The translations under genes and the position numbers were made by a program. Of a stretch of DNA of 64,000 nt, positions 34,244-42,356 are shown in pieces (within the stretch, counting starts at the first letter, position 1; each line of letters begins with the position of its first letter). The notes below the pieces were generated by a model, which ran no database searches, was not told the origin of the DNA, and worked only from the letters and a program-made list of their open reading frames with translations. The DNA is from Eubacterium sp. AF36-5BH (lineage in GTDB: Bacteria > Bacillota > Clostridia > Lachnospirales > Lachnospiraceae): the NCBI RefSeq assembly GCF_003460505.1, contig NZ_QTVG01000001.1, forward strand, positions 248,001 through 312,000, read 5' to 3'.

Positions 34244-35095
34244 CTACTGTTTTCCCTTGCTAACTTTTTTAGCCGCAATTTGTGATAATCCGTTGATTAT
34301 TAAAATTATTAAAAGTAATATTACTGCTGTTGCATAAGCCTGATTTATGTACAAACCTTCTGACAATAAACAATACATGTGAACTGCCAAAGTTCTTGTT
34401 GATGCAAATAAACTGTCAGGCACTGCTGCCATTGAACCTGCAGTAAATATTAAAGCTGCACTTTCGCCTACAATTCTACCTATTGCCAAAATTACACCTG
34501 ACAAAATTCCCGGTACAGCTGACGGCAAAACAATTAAGAATATTGTTCTTAATTTTCCGGCACCTAATCCATAGCTTCCTTCTCTAAATAAATCAGGTAC
34601 TGCTATTAGTGATTCTTCTGTTGTTCTTATAATTGTTGGAAGAACCATCATTGCCAAAGTTAAAATTCCTGCAAGCATTGAGTAGCCCCATTTAAAAGCA
34701 ATTACAAATGATAAAAATCCAAACAAACCAAAAACAATTGATGGAATTCCCGCCAAAGTTTCTGTAGTTACTCTAATTACTTTTACAAGTTTAGAACCTC
34801 TTTTTGCATACTCTACTAAGTAAATTGCTGCTGCAATTCCTACCGGCACTGCTATAACTAATGTTAATGCAACTACAATTATTGTATTTATTATTGCCGG
34901 TGTCATTGACACATTCTGGGAATTATATTTCCATGCAAACAGGTCTCCATTAATGTATGGTATACCATTAATTAATATATAAATTATCAGGTATAACATG
35001 GATACTAAAGTAATTGCTGTTGCCAAATAAACCAATGCTTTCATTATGTAGGACTTTGATTTTCTTAATTTTTCTCTGAAATCATTATTATTCAT
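34244..35095 (-). CDS. pstA: Phosphate ABC transporter permease PstA
   Basis: A 283-residue membrane protein with six hydrophobic segments. The BPD-transport region is at about 75-275, and the EAA-type loop is REGSYGLGAGKLRTIFLIVLPSA. Its ATG overlaps the pstC stop by one base (TAATG), so translation is coupled. With PstC it forms the phosphate channel. Confidence 0.96.
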   Translation of the reverse strand: MNNNDFREKLRKSKSYIMKALVYLATAITLVSMLYLIIYILINGIPYINGDLFAWKYNSQNVSMTPAIINTIIVVALTLVIAVPVGIAAAIYLVEYAKRGSKLVKVIRVTTETLAGIPSIVFGLFGFLSFVIAFKWGYSMLAGILTLAMMVLPTIIRTTEESLIAVPDLFREGSYGLGAGKLRTIFLIVLPSAVPGILSGVILAIGRIVGESAALIFTAGSMAAVPDSLFASTRTLAVHMYCLLSEGLYINQAYATAVILLLIILIINGLSQIAAKKVSKGKQ

Positions 35096-35949
35096 TATTC
35101 AGTCCCCCTTCTATTTATAAGTGAAAAGCATACATTTATTATCAAAATAAATACAAACAACACAACTGCTGTTGCTATTAATGCGTTTCTATGAATTCCC
35201 TGTGGTGCATAAGCCATTTCCAAAACAATGTTAGATGTTAATGTTCTTGTACCACTTAAAATACTATCCGGTATCATTGCCTGGTTACCTGCAACCATAA
35301 CTACCGCCATTGTTTCACCTATGGCTCTTCCCATGCCAAGGATAATTCCTGACATTACACCAGACTTTGCTGCCGGAATAACAGTCTTAAAAATACTTCT
35401 TTCTTTTGTAGCACCTAGTGCCAGAGCGCCTTCATAATAACTCCCCGGCACTGCAGTAATTGAAGATTCTGCTGTATTAATAATTGTAGGAAGAATCATC
35501 ATTCCAAGAAGAAGCGATGCTGCCAGAATCCCCTTGCCAGAGGTGCCAAATATATCTTGAATGGCTGGTATAATTACTACTAAACCAAAGAATCCGTAGA
35601 TAATTGATGGGATCCCAGCCATAAGATTTATAATTGGTTTTACTAATTTATAAATTTTTTCAGGACAATATTTTGCTAGAAAAACTGCTGTAAGTAAGCC
35701 AATTGGAACTCCTACTACCATTGCTCCTGCTGTAACATAGATACTACCTATAATCATAGGACCAATTCCAAAAATTCCCTGAGTCGGTCTCCATTCTGTA
35801 CCAAATATGAATTTAAAGAAACCTATCTCCTTTATTGCAGGAACACCATTGGCAAACATGAACACGCAAATCATAATTACTGCTGCAATTGAAATACATG
35901 CACATAGCAAAAATACTATCTTCATTATTACTTCTGATGCTTTATTCAA
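35095..35949 (-). CDS. pstC: Phosphate ABC transporter permease PstC
   Basis: A 284-residue membrane protein with six hydrophobic segments. The EAA-like loop is YYEGALALGATKERSIFKTVIPAA, and GRAIGETMAVVMVAGN is a PstC hallmark. It follows pstS after a 123-bp spacer that holds a hairpin, and overlaps pstA by one base. Confidence 0.96.
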   Translation of the reverse strand: MNKASEVIMKIVFLLCACISIAAVIMICVFMFANGVPAIKEIGFFKFIFGTEWRPTQGIFGIGPMIIGSIYVTAGAMVVGVPIGLLTAVFLAKYCPEKIYKLVKPIINLMAGIPSIIYGFFGLVVIIPAIQDIFGTSGKGILAASLLLGMMILPTIINTAESSITAVPGSYYEGALALGATKERSIFKTVIPAAKSGVMSGIILGMGRAIGETMAVVMVAGNQAMIPDSILSGTRTLTSNIVLEMAYAPQGIHRNALIATAVVLFVFILIINVCFSLINRRGTE

Positions 35950-36015
35950 AGTTTTCTCCTTTAAAATATTAACAATATATTCTATTGATTTTGACTAATC
36001 TAACTTTTAAATAAT

Positions 36016-36046
36016 CCAGAATACTAACTTTTAATTAATATCCTGG
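36016..36046 (-). terminator. Hairpin between pstS and pstC (possible attenuator)
   Basis: Minus strand: CCAGGATA/TATTCTGG stem (36039-36046 with 36016-36023, one G-U pair), loop of 15, then ATTATTT. A weak terminator or RNA-stability hairpin here could make pstS mRNA more abundant than the pstCAB-phoU part. Confidence 0.4.
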
Positions 36047-36072
36047 AGTTTATTTTATCTTCGGCTCATTTA

Positions 36073-36948
36073 CTATTTAAGTTTATCCCAAGTTGTTGTT
36101 TCACCTGTGTAGATTGACTTAACCTGGTCGCTTGTGATGTTATCTAATTTGTTTGCTTTATTTATGATTACTGCGATACCGTCCATTGCGATTTGCTTTG
36201 ATACTAACTTAGAAACTTCTTCATCTTTTAATTCTCTTGATGACATTCCGATTTCTGTTGCACCTTCAATTGCTGACTGGATACCTGCTGATGAACCTGA
36301 TTCCTGAATTTCAATTGATACATCCGGATTCATCTTAATGTATTCATCTTTAAGTACATCCATAAGTGGTGCTACTGATGTTGAACCTGCTAAAGTAATT
36401 TTGCCTTTAAGCCTGCTTGCTTTGTATGAACCTTCTGAATCAACACTAATGTAGCCTTCCTTATCTACAATCTTCTGACCTTCATCACTCATTATGTATT
36501 TAATAAAGTCTTCATCAAGCTTTGTTAATTTACCATCCTGATAAGCTAAGTTAAATGGTCTTGCTACTTTGTACTGACCTGACTTAATGTTTTCTGTTGT
36601 TGCATCAACTCCGTCTACCTTTAAAGCCTTAACATCTGTTGATAATGAACCAAGTGAAACATAACCGATTGCTTTTTCATTCTGTGCTACTGTACTAAGC
36701 ATTACTGATGTTGAGTTTGTTACTTCTGCTGTCTGTGTTGTAATGTCGTTATCATTTTCATCAACGATTCCCATCAACTCTACAAAAGCTCCTCTAGTTC
36801 CTGAATTTTCTTCTCTGGAGATAACATTGATTTCTCCGGTTACTCCTTTATCTGAACCACTTTTACTTTCATTTGACTTTCCGCATCCTGTAAATGCTAA
36901 TGTTGTAATTACTGTTGCAGCTACTACTGCTAAAATTTTCTTTCTCAT
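36073..36948 (-). CDS. pstS: Phosphate-binding lipoprotein PstS, halves in swapped order
   Basis: A 291-residue lipoprotein; lipobox LAFTGC with Cys22. Known PstS proteins begin the mature part with the GSTSV segment and later carry the SRExGSGTR segment. Here the order is reversed: EINVISREENSGTRGAFVEL is at about 39-58 and ITLAGSTSVAPLMDVL at 184-199, then GATEIGMSSREL (229-240), AMDGIAVIINKAN and IYTGETTTWDKLK at the end. This is what a circular permutation of the two lobes would give. All phosphate-binding motifs (SGTR, GSTSV, SSREL) are present, so it is probably functional. It heads the pst operon behind a Pho-type repeat array. Confidence 0.93.
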   Translation of the reverse strand: MRKKILAVVAATVITTLAFTGCGKSNESKSGSDKGVTGEINVISREENSGTRGAFVELMGIVDENDNDITTQTAEVTNSTSVMLSTVAQNEKAIGYVSLGSLSTDVKALKVDGVDATTENIKSGQYKVARPFNLAYQDGKLTKLDEDFIKYIMSDEGQKIVDKEGYISVDSEGSYKASRLKGKITLAGSTSVAPLMDVLKDEYIKMNPDVSIEIQESGSSAGIQSAIEGATEIGMSSRELKDEEVSKLVSKQIAMDGIAVIINKANKLDNITSDQVKSIYTGETTTWDKLK

Positions 36949-37026
36949 CTTTTTACTCCTTCTTCTCTCTAATAATTACTTACTCTGTGTGGATGTTCTC
37001 CCCAACACACCTATATACTATTTCTT

Positions 37027-37070
37027 TAATGTAAAATCAAAAGTCTTAGAAATGTTAAACCAATGTAAAA
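37027..37070 (-). promoter_or_regulatory. Pho-box-like repeats before pstS
   Basis: Minus strand: TTTTACATTGG, TTTAACATTTC, TAAGACTTTTG and ATTTTACATTA, with a period of 11 bp (12 before the last TTTTACA). AGTATATAG just downstream could supply the -10. It shares the TTTTAC core with the array at 28070-28124. Confidence 0.65.
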
Positions 37071-37072
37071 TC

Positions 37073-37153
37073 AAAAAAAGTCCACATTGTGATATTTTTC
37101 CTTTTGCAGATACCATTATCTGACTCTAAAGAACCATACATCACAATGTGAAC
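37073..37153 (-). terminator. Terminator upstream of pstS region
   Basis: Minus strand: a 14-bp stem GTTCACATTGTGAT/ATCACAATGTGGAC (one mismatch) with an inner CAGATA/TATCTG hairpin, then TTTTTTT. It ends the gene at 37173 and insulates pstS; the Pho repeats start 3 bp further on. Confidence 0.85.
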
Positions 37154-37172
37154 TTATTTATATTTAACTACC

Positions 37173-37763
37173 TTATTTAATTTTAAACTTACCTGCTATC
37201 TTATCCTCGTGAGAACTTCCACCAATAATGTCCCTGTCCCACAGATACACATATCCAGGATTTTGTACTTTGTCCCCTTCTATTTCATACTTATAATAAA
37301 CAAACAATTTCTTTTTATTTTTTATAAATCCAAAGTACTCTGATATTGTACCTTTCTTTACTTTCGGATTAACAAAAAATGAAAATCTTCCATACCCATC
37401 CTTTTCCTCACCAAAAGTTTGTTGATTACTAGGCTGTGTATTAATGAAAATCTCTCTCATGTTTGTATTTTCTTTACTCACAGAAAACTTTAAATATCCC
37501 TTATGTTTGTTCTTATCTATTACTGATTCCATTAACACAATTTTATAATTTTTCCAATTAATATATGTATTTGTGTAAGTCTGCTTCTCTTCATTAGTTG
37601 TGCTTAAGTTAAAATATGTTTCCAAATCCTGTTCCTTGTAAATCACATTATCTTTTACAACACCTATCAAGGTATCATTCACACTAAACTCTGTTATAAG
37701 GTTTACTAATACTAAAACAATAATAGCACCACAGACTAGACGTAAAATTCTTTTCATCATCAT
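37173..37763 (-). CDS. Secreted or membrane-anchored protein, unknown
   Basis: A 196-residue protein with an N-terminal hydrophobic segment (residues 7-25) and a polar beta-type domain. GGGAGG precedes the start (MMMKR). No recognised family; blocks such as YINWKNYKIVLMESVID and GYGRFSFFVNPKVKKG suggest a small beta-sandwich. It is monocistronic between two terminators. Confidence 0.75.
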   Translation of the reverse strand: MMMKRILRLVCGAIIVLVLVNLITEFSVNDTLIGVVKDNVIYKEQDLETYFNLSTTNEEKQTYTNTYINWKNYKIVLMESVIDKNKHKGYLKFSVSKENTNMREIFINTQPSNQQTFGEEKDGYGRFSFFVNPKVKKGTISEYFGFIKNKKKLFVYYKYEIEGDKVQNPGYVYLWDRDIIGGSSHEDKIAGKFKIK

Positions 37764-37951
37764 CTCTGCCTCCCATATTTTTGTACATGCATTATTCTAT
37801 CATCATTCATTAGCTAATTTAAGTTTAGTTTTGTCAAACTATTTCTAATATAATAAAGAAACAATTCGTATTATTTTTTATTCTCTTAATAATTTAAGTT
37901 TTAAGTTCCAACCTACCTGTCAGCTTTTGAATTTGCTCTTTTCCTTGCAAA

Positions 37952-37991
37952 AAAATAAACTGCCTTCCACATTTGGAAGGCAGTTTATTTT
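37952..37991 (-). terminator. Strong terminator after LRR protein gene
   Basis: A perfect 18-bp stem (37952-37969 with 37974-37991) with loop CATT, directly after the stop codon, followed on the minus strand by TTTTTTGC. Confidence 0.95.
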
Positions 37992-39053
37992 CTAATTTTT
38001 CTCCACTGTTATCTCACTTTCGTCGTATGCTCCCTGTTTTACATTTTGGCTTCCGCCCTGTAGCACGACGTTTTTAACTTTTGAAAAAGAGAACGCTCCG
38101 GTTTCAATAGTTTTGACACTTGCCGGCACAATGACTTTTTCTGTATTTAAGCCTCTGCTAAAATCTGCTGAAAAAGCATTTTCTCCAATTGCCTTTACTG
38201 AACTTGGAATTGTTACTTCTTTTAAATCACCGTTATATGCAAGAAGCACGCCATCTTCATCAATTGCAAATCCGTTTTCATCAAACATACCTGACTTTTC
38301 ATAATAAGCATTTGTCTGATAATTATAATCCAACTGATTTGCCGCATCATCCTCTTTCTTAAAGTAATAAATTTTATTACCCTGATTATCAATTACATAA
38401 AAATAATTCTTTAAATCGTAGTTGCCTTCATTTTCATCCAGCATATCTTCATAGTCTGATTTTTCATTAACATATTTCATTGAATATACTTTGTTGTTAA
38501 TCTTCATTGCATGATTTCCAACCTCATAGGTTCCTTTGTTTGATTTTTCATGGAACACATCTTCTTCCTGAAAATTTTCATCAGTGAATTTCACAACATA
38601 CATGTCATCAATATCAACTTTGTACCATGTACCATTTAAAGATATGTTTTTGTAATCACCTTTATCTGAAAAAGCATCTCTGTTTCTGCACTTAACAAAC
38701 AAAAACATTCCTAATATAATCACTAACATAACTATGTCAATGATTATTATTCTTTGACGTTTTACTTTTTTCTTTCTATTGTCCATATCTTTTCGTCTTC
38801 GCTCTTCACTGCCTGCTTCCCCTATTTTTATATTTAATCTGTCACTATTTTCCTTTTTCTTATTAGAATTCCTTAATAATGAAATTCCTTCAAAAGAGAG
38901 TTGCTTCTTAGAATCATTATTTTTTTTTCTAGATTTCTTTGGAGTTTTTTCTTTTTCATGAAGAATTGGTTCATTATTTTTTTCTTCATTTTCCAGTTCA
39001 TTAAGCAATTCTAATATATCTTCTTTTGGTATCCTTGTTGTTTTATCACTCAT
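37992..39053 (-). CDS. Membrane protein with cytoplasmic tail and extracellular BspA-type LRR
   Basis: About 353 residues from the ATG at 39053, 2 bp after the stop of the previous gene. The first 100 residues are highly charged, without a signal peptide (MSDKTTRIPKEDILELLNEL). One transmembrane segment follows at about residues 102-122 (IIIIDIVMLVIILGMFLFV). The outer part has a lipocalin-like beta domain (SLNGTWYKVD to YYFKKEDD), then two LRR_5/BspA-type repeats (LKEVTIPSSVKAIGENAF and VIVPASVKTIETGAF). Such repeats usually serve in binding. The long cytoplasmic tail is unusual for a plain surface adhesin. Confidence 0.75.
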   Translation of the reverse strand: MSDKTTRIPKEDILELLNELENEEKNNEPILHEKEKTPKKSRKKNNDSKKQLSFEGISLLRNSNKKKENSDRLNIKIGEAGSEERRRKDMDNRKKKVKRQRIIIIDIVMLVIILGMFLFVKCRNRDAFSDKGDYKNISLNGTWYKVDIDDMYVVKFTDENFQEEDVFHEKSNKGTYEVGNHAMKINNKVYSMKYVNEKSDYEDMLDENEGNYDLKNYFYVIDNQGNKIYYFKKEDDAANQLDYNYQTNAYYEKSGMFDENGFAIDEDGVLLAYNGDLKEVTIPSSVKAIGENAFSADFSRGLNTEKVIVPASVKTIETGAFSFSKVKNVVLQGGSQNVKQGAYDESEITVEKN

Positions 39054-39055
39054 TT

Positions 39056-39604
39056 TTATTTTTTCCTTTTGATCTTTAGTTTCTTTGTTATGGACCACTT
39101 ACCATATACTCTTTCACCAAACTGATATCCATATGCTCTTACACGAATATAATAAGTTTTCTTATTTTTCAACTTACTTATTGTGTATTTAGTATTTTTT
39201 GTTCTTTTTGTTTTTGTCGCTTTAAATTTTTTGTCATTTCCATACTGAATTTCATATTTATAAGCGTTTGGTATTTTTTTATAGTTTATTTGTGTTTTAT
39301 ATTTTTTAGACTTTTTGGAAATCTTTTTAGACTTTCCAATTTTGGTAATTTTTGTTTTGTTTATTTTTATTATTTCCTGTGGTTTGCCCTTGTCATCAGC
39401 CCAATATAGTTGATAATCTCCCGGAGTGGTTGTGGATACTGTGATTTTTCCACTAGCCATTCCCGGTTCATTATTTAAGAAATCATAATTAATTGAATTA
39501 ACTTTCGCCTCTGCAGTTACTTTATTATGACTTGGTACTACTATAATTAGCATAGTTCCTGCGATTAAAAAAGCTGTTACTTTTTTTATCATTGCTTTTT
39601 TCAT
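39056..39604 (-). CDS. Small secreted Fn3-domain protein
   Basis: A 182-residue protein with a signal peptide (MKKAMIKKVTAFLIAGTML, cleavage near TAEA), a short linker and a very lysine-rich fibronectin type III domain in the C-terminal 100 residues (YKYEIQYGNDKKF, YYIRVRAYGY). The Fn3 style equals that at the end of the WG-repeat protein at 9743 and the LRR protein at 63098. Cotranscribed with the LRR membrane protein gene, 2 bp apart. Confidence 0.78.
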   Translation of the reverse strand: MKKAMIKKVTAFLIAGTMLIIVVPSHNKVTAEAKVNSINYDFLNNEPGMASGKITVSTTTPGDYQLYWADDKGKPQEIIKINKTKITKIGKSKKISKKSKKYKTQINYKKIPNAYKYEIQYGNDKKFKATKTKRTKNTKYTISKLKNKKTYYIRVRAYGYQFGERVYGKWSITKKLKIKRKK

Positions 39605-39638
39605 AAGTATCTGCCTAATTATTTCTCCGAAAAATTAA

Positions 39639-40076
39639 TTACTGGCAAAGTTTTGCTACTAACTGATTAATAACCTTTCCATCTGCACGTCCTTTAAATG
39701 CAGGCATAACAGTTTTCATAATCTGACCTTTATTCTTAGTTGCTAAAACATCTGCGTATTTTTCCTTTAGTTCCGCTTCAACCTCTGCCTCACTCATTAG
39801 CTTTGGTGCATACTCGTTAAATACGTCATATCTTGCCTGATACTCTTCCTTTAAATCTGTTCTGTCAGCAGGACATGTATCTATCTGTTCTCTAACTGTT
39901 TTTAATTCTTTTAAAATTACTTTATTAACCATTTCTTCAGGAATATCATCTCTACAACCTGCATCAATTGCTGTTTTCTTTACTGCCTGAATAAGTGCTG
40001 AAATTGATTCTTTTCTTGCCTTATCTCTTGCCTTCATTGCTGCGATCATATCTTTTTGTAATGTCTTAATATCCAT
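39639..40076 (-). CDS. GatB/YqeY domain protein
   Basis: A 145-residue protein with the full YqeY pattern: LQKDMIAAMKARDKARKESISALIQAVK at the start and GQIMKTVMPAFKGRADGKVINQLVAK at the end, which resembles the tRNA-binding tail of GatB. Length is normal. It may act in tRNA-dependent amidation or tRNA binding; the exact role is not settled for the family. A 34-bp gap separates it from the Fn3 gene. Confidence 0.93.
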   Translation of the reverse strand: MDIKTLQKDMIAAMKARDKARKESISALIQAVKKTAIDAGCRDDIPEEMVNKVILKELKTVREQIDTCPADRTDLKEEYQARYDVFNEYAPKLMSEAEVEAELKEKYADVLATKNKGQIMKTVMPAFKGRADGKVINQLVAKLCQ

Positions 40077-40170
40077 TTTCTAATCCTCCCTGATAATTTT
40101 AAAATTTCTACCTTTAAGTGTACTATATTTAGTTAGAAAAGTCCATTTGTGGAACGTTTTTTATGTACAA

Positions 40171-40212
40171 AAAGTCTCGTAACAAATGTTTTCACATCTG
40201 CTACGAGACTTT
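40171..40212 (-). terminator. Terminator of ygiQ-like gene
   Basis: An 11-bp perfect stem AAAGTCTCGTA/TACGAGACTTT, directly after the stop codon, followed on the minus strand by TTGTAC. Confidence 0.8.
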
Positions 40213-40215
40213 ATA

Positions 40216-42207
40216 TTATCTTTTTCTATTTTGCTTCTTTGAGTTCTTTGTTTTTGCATTTCTGCCTTGGTTTCTTTCAGGATGTTTTCCTGAATTCTTA
40301 CCCGAACCATTTTTAACAGAGCCATTCTTGCCGAAACTCTTCTTGTTATCTTTTTTGCCTGAATTGTTTTTTCCTTTGTAGTTTTGATAGCGCTCCCTGT
40401 CTTTCTTAAACTGTCTAGGTTTTATCAGGCATTCAGGTCCAAAGCCGATTAAGTCTTCACGTCCTGCAATATGCAATGCTTCCTTTACCAATTCATAATT
40501 GGCTGGATTTCTATACTGCATTAATGCCCTTTGCATTGCCTTCTCATGTGGATTCTTAGGTGTGTATACCGGTTTCATTGTTCTTGGGTCAACTCCTGTG
40601 TAGTACATTACTGTTGACATTGTGGACGGTGTTGGATAAAAATCCTGTACCTGCTGCGGGTTGTAACCAATATCTCTAAGATATTCTGCAAGTTTTACCG
40701 CCTCTTTCATATCAGAACCTGGATGTGAACTCATTAAATATGGAACAACAAACTGTTTTTTTCCTGCTTTTTCGTTTAATTTATAATACTTATCTATAAA
40801 GCTTTCATAAACACAATTTTCAGGCTTTCCCATATATGAAAGTACCTTATCAGAAATGTGTTCCGGTGCAACCTTTAACTGTCCACTAATATGATATTGA
40901 ACCAATTCCTTAAAGAATGTACTGTTCTTATCCTTGTCTGCCATAATATAGTCAAATCTTATACCTGAACGGACAAACACCTTCTTCACCTTTGGCAGTT
41001 CTCTAAGCTTACGCAAAAGTTTTAAGTATTCGCTGTGATCTGTGTCCAGATTTTCGCATGGTTTTGGCCATAGGCACTGCTTGTGTTTACATACACCATG
41101 CTTTAACTGCTTTTTACAAGCAGGATGATAGAAGTTGGCTGTTGGACCGCCTACATCATGAATGTAGCCTTTAAAATTAGGCATTTCTATAATTTTCTTT
41201 GCTTCTTTTATGATTGATTCAGGACTTCTTGTTTGTATAATTCGTCCCTGATGGAACGTAAGAGCGCAAAAACTACAGGCACCAAAACAGCCTCTACAAC
41301 TAATTAACGAAAACTGTATCTCCGCAATTGCCGGCACTCCGCCGTCTTTCTCATAAGATGGATGATAAGTTCTTTCGTATGGTAAATCATACACATCATC
41401 CATTTCCATTTTTGTTAATGGCATCTGTGGTGGATTCTGAACCACATACATACCGTTAGGATATGGTTCCACTAATGTTTTACCGTTAAAAGGATCTGTG
41501 TTTTCACTTTGAACTCTAAAGCTGTCGGCATACTTTAACTTGTCTGCTTTCATGTCTTCATAAGCCGGCAGTACAATTGGATCATATGCCAGCGACAAAT
41601 CCTTTGTCTTGTAAACTGTTCCCGGAATATAAGTTATGTCTTTTACATCCATGCCACTATTTAATGCATCTGCTATTTCAACAATTGACTTTTCACCCAT
41701 ACCATATGAAATAAGATTTGCCTGTGCATCCAGTAAAATAGACCTTTTAAAACTGTTGCTCCAATAATCATAATGAGCCATTCTTCTAAGGCTGGCTTCA
41801 ATACCACCTATAATAATAGGTGTCTCCTTATGGGTATGTCTTATAAGATTGCAGTATGCCACAACCGCATGGTCAGGACGTTTTCCTATAACACCGCCCG
41901 GAGTGTAGGCATCACTGTCTCTTCTTTTCTTCGATACATAGTAATGGTTTACCATAGAGTCCATGTTTCCACCCATTACCAAAAAGGCTAGTCTTGGTTC
42001 TCCCAATATATTAATGCTATCGTCATCTTTCCAGTCAGGCTGTGAAATAATACCAACTGTATATCCATGTGCCTGTAACACACGACTGATTATTGCGTGT
42101 CCAAAAGAAGGATGGTCTACATAAGCGTCTCCAATTACAAATACAAAATCCAGTTGCTCTATACCCTGTTCCTTCATATCCTTTTTAGAAATCGGTAAAA
42201 ATCCCAT
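40216..42207 (-). CDS. YgiQ family radical SAM protein
   Basis: About 663 residues from the ATG at 42207 ([10 protein letters not shown]), which has GGAGAG 4 bp before it; an ATG at 42219 is in frame but overlaps the site. The N-terminal UPF0313 part (1-290) has [20 protein letters not shown]. The radical SAM motif is CFGACSFC near residue 310. The conserved [16 protein letters not shown] and [16 protein letters not shown] stretches follow. The last 60 residues are a low-complexity Lys/Asn/Gly tail. The reaction is unknown for the family. Confidence 0.93.
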   Translation of the reverse strand: MGFLPISKKDMKEQGIEQLDFVFVIGDAYVDHPSFGHAIISRVLQAHGYTVGIISQPDWKDDDSINILGEPRLAFLVMGGNMDSMVNHYYVSKKRRDSDAYTPGGVIGKRPDHAVVAYCNLIRHTHKETPIIIGGIEASLRRMAHYDYWSNSFKRSILLDAQANLISYGMGEKSIVEIADALNSGMDVKDITYIPGTVYKTKDLSLAYDPIVLPAYEDMKADKLKYADSFRVQSENTDPFNGKTLVEPYPNGMYVVQNPPQMPLTKMEMDDVYDLPYERTYHPSYEKDGGVPAIAEIQFSLISCRGCFGACSFCALTFHQGRIIQTRSPESIIKEAKKIIEMPNFKGYIHDVGGPTANFYHPACKKQLKHGVCKHKQCLWPKPCENLDTDHSEYLKLLRKLRELPKVKKVFVRSGIRFDYIMADKDKNSTFFKELVQYHISGQLKVAPEHISDKVLSYMGKPENCVYESFIDKYYKLNEKAGKKQFVVPYLMSSHPGSDMKEAVKLAEYLRDIGYNPQQVQDFYPTPSTMSTVMYYTGVDPRTMKPVYTPKNPHEKAMQRALMQYRNPANYELVKEALHIAGREDLIGFGPECLIKPRQFKKDRERYQNYKGKNNSGKKDNKKSFGKNGSVKNGSGKNSGKHPERNQGRNAKTKNSKKQNRKR

Positions 42208-42356
42208 AATACTCTCCATTCATCTATATGCCATAAACTGACATGATTTTCGTTATTTTTGTCCTCAGTATTTCTCTATAATATCCTATTAACAATTACA
42301 AAAAACACTCCTGACCATATGCAGTTTGCAGTTTCAATTCCTTTAAAAACTCAAAT

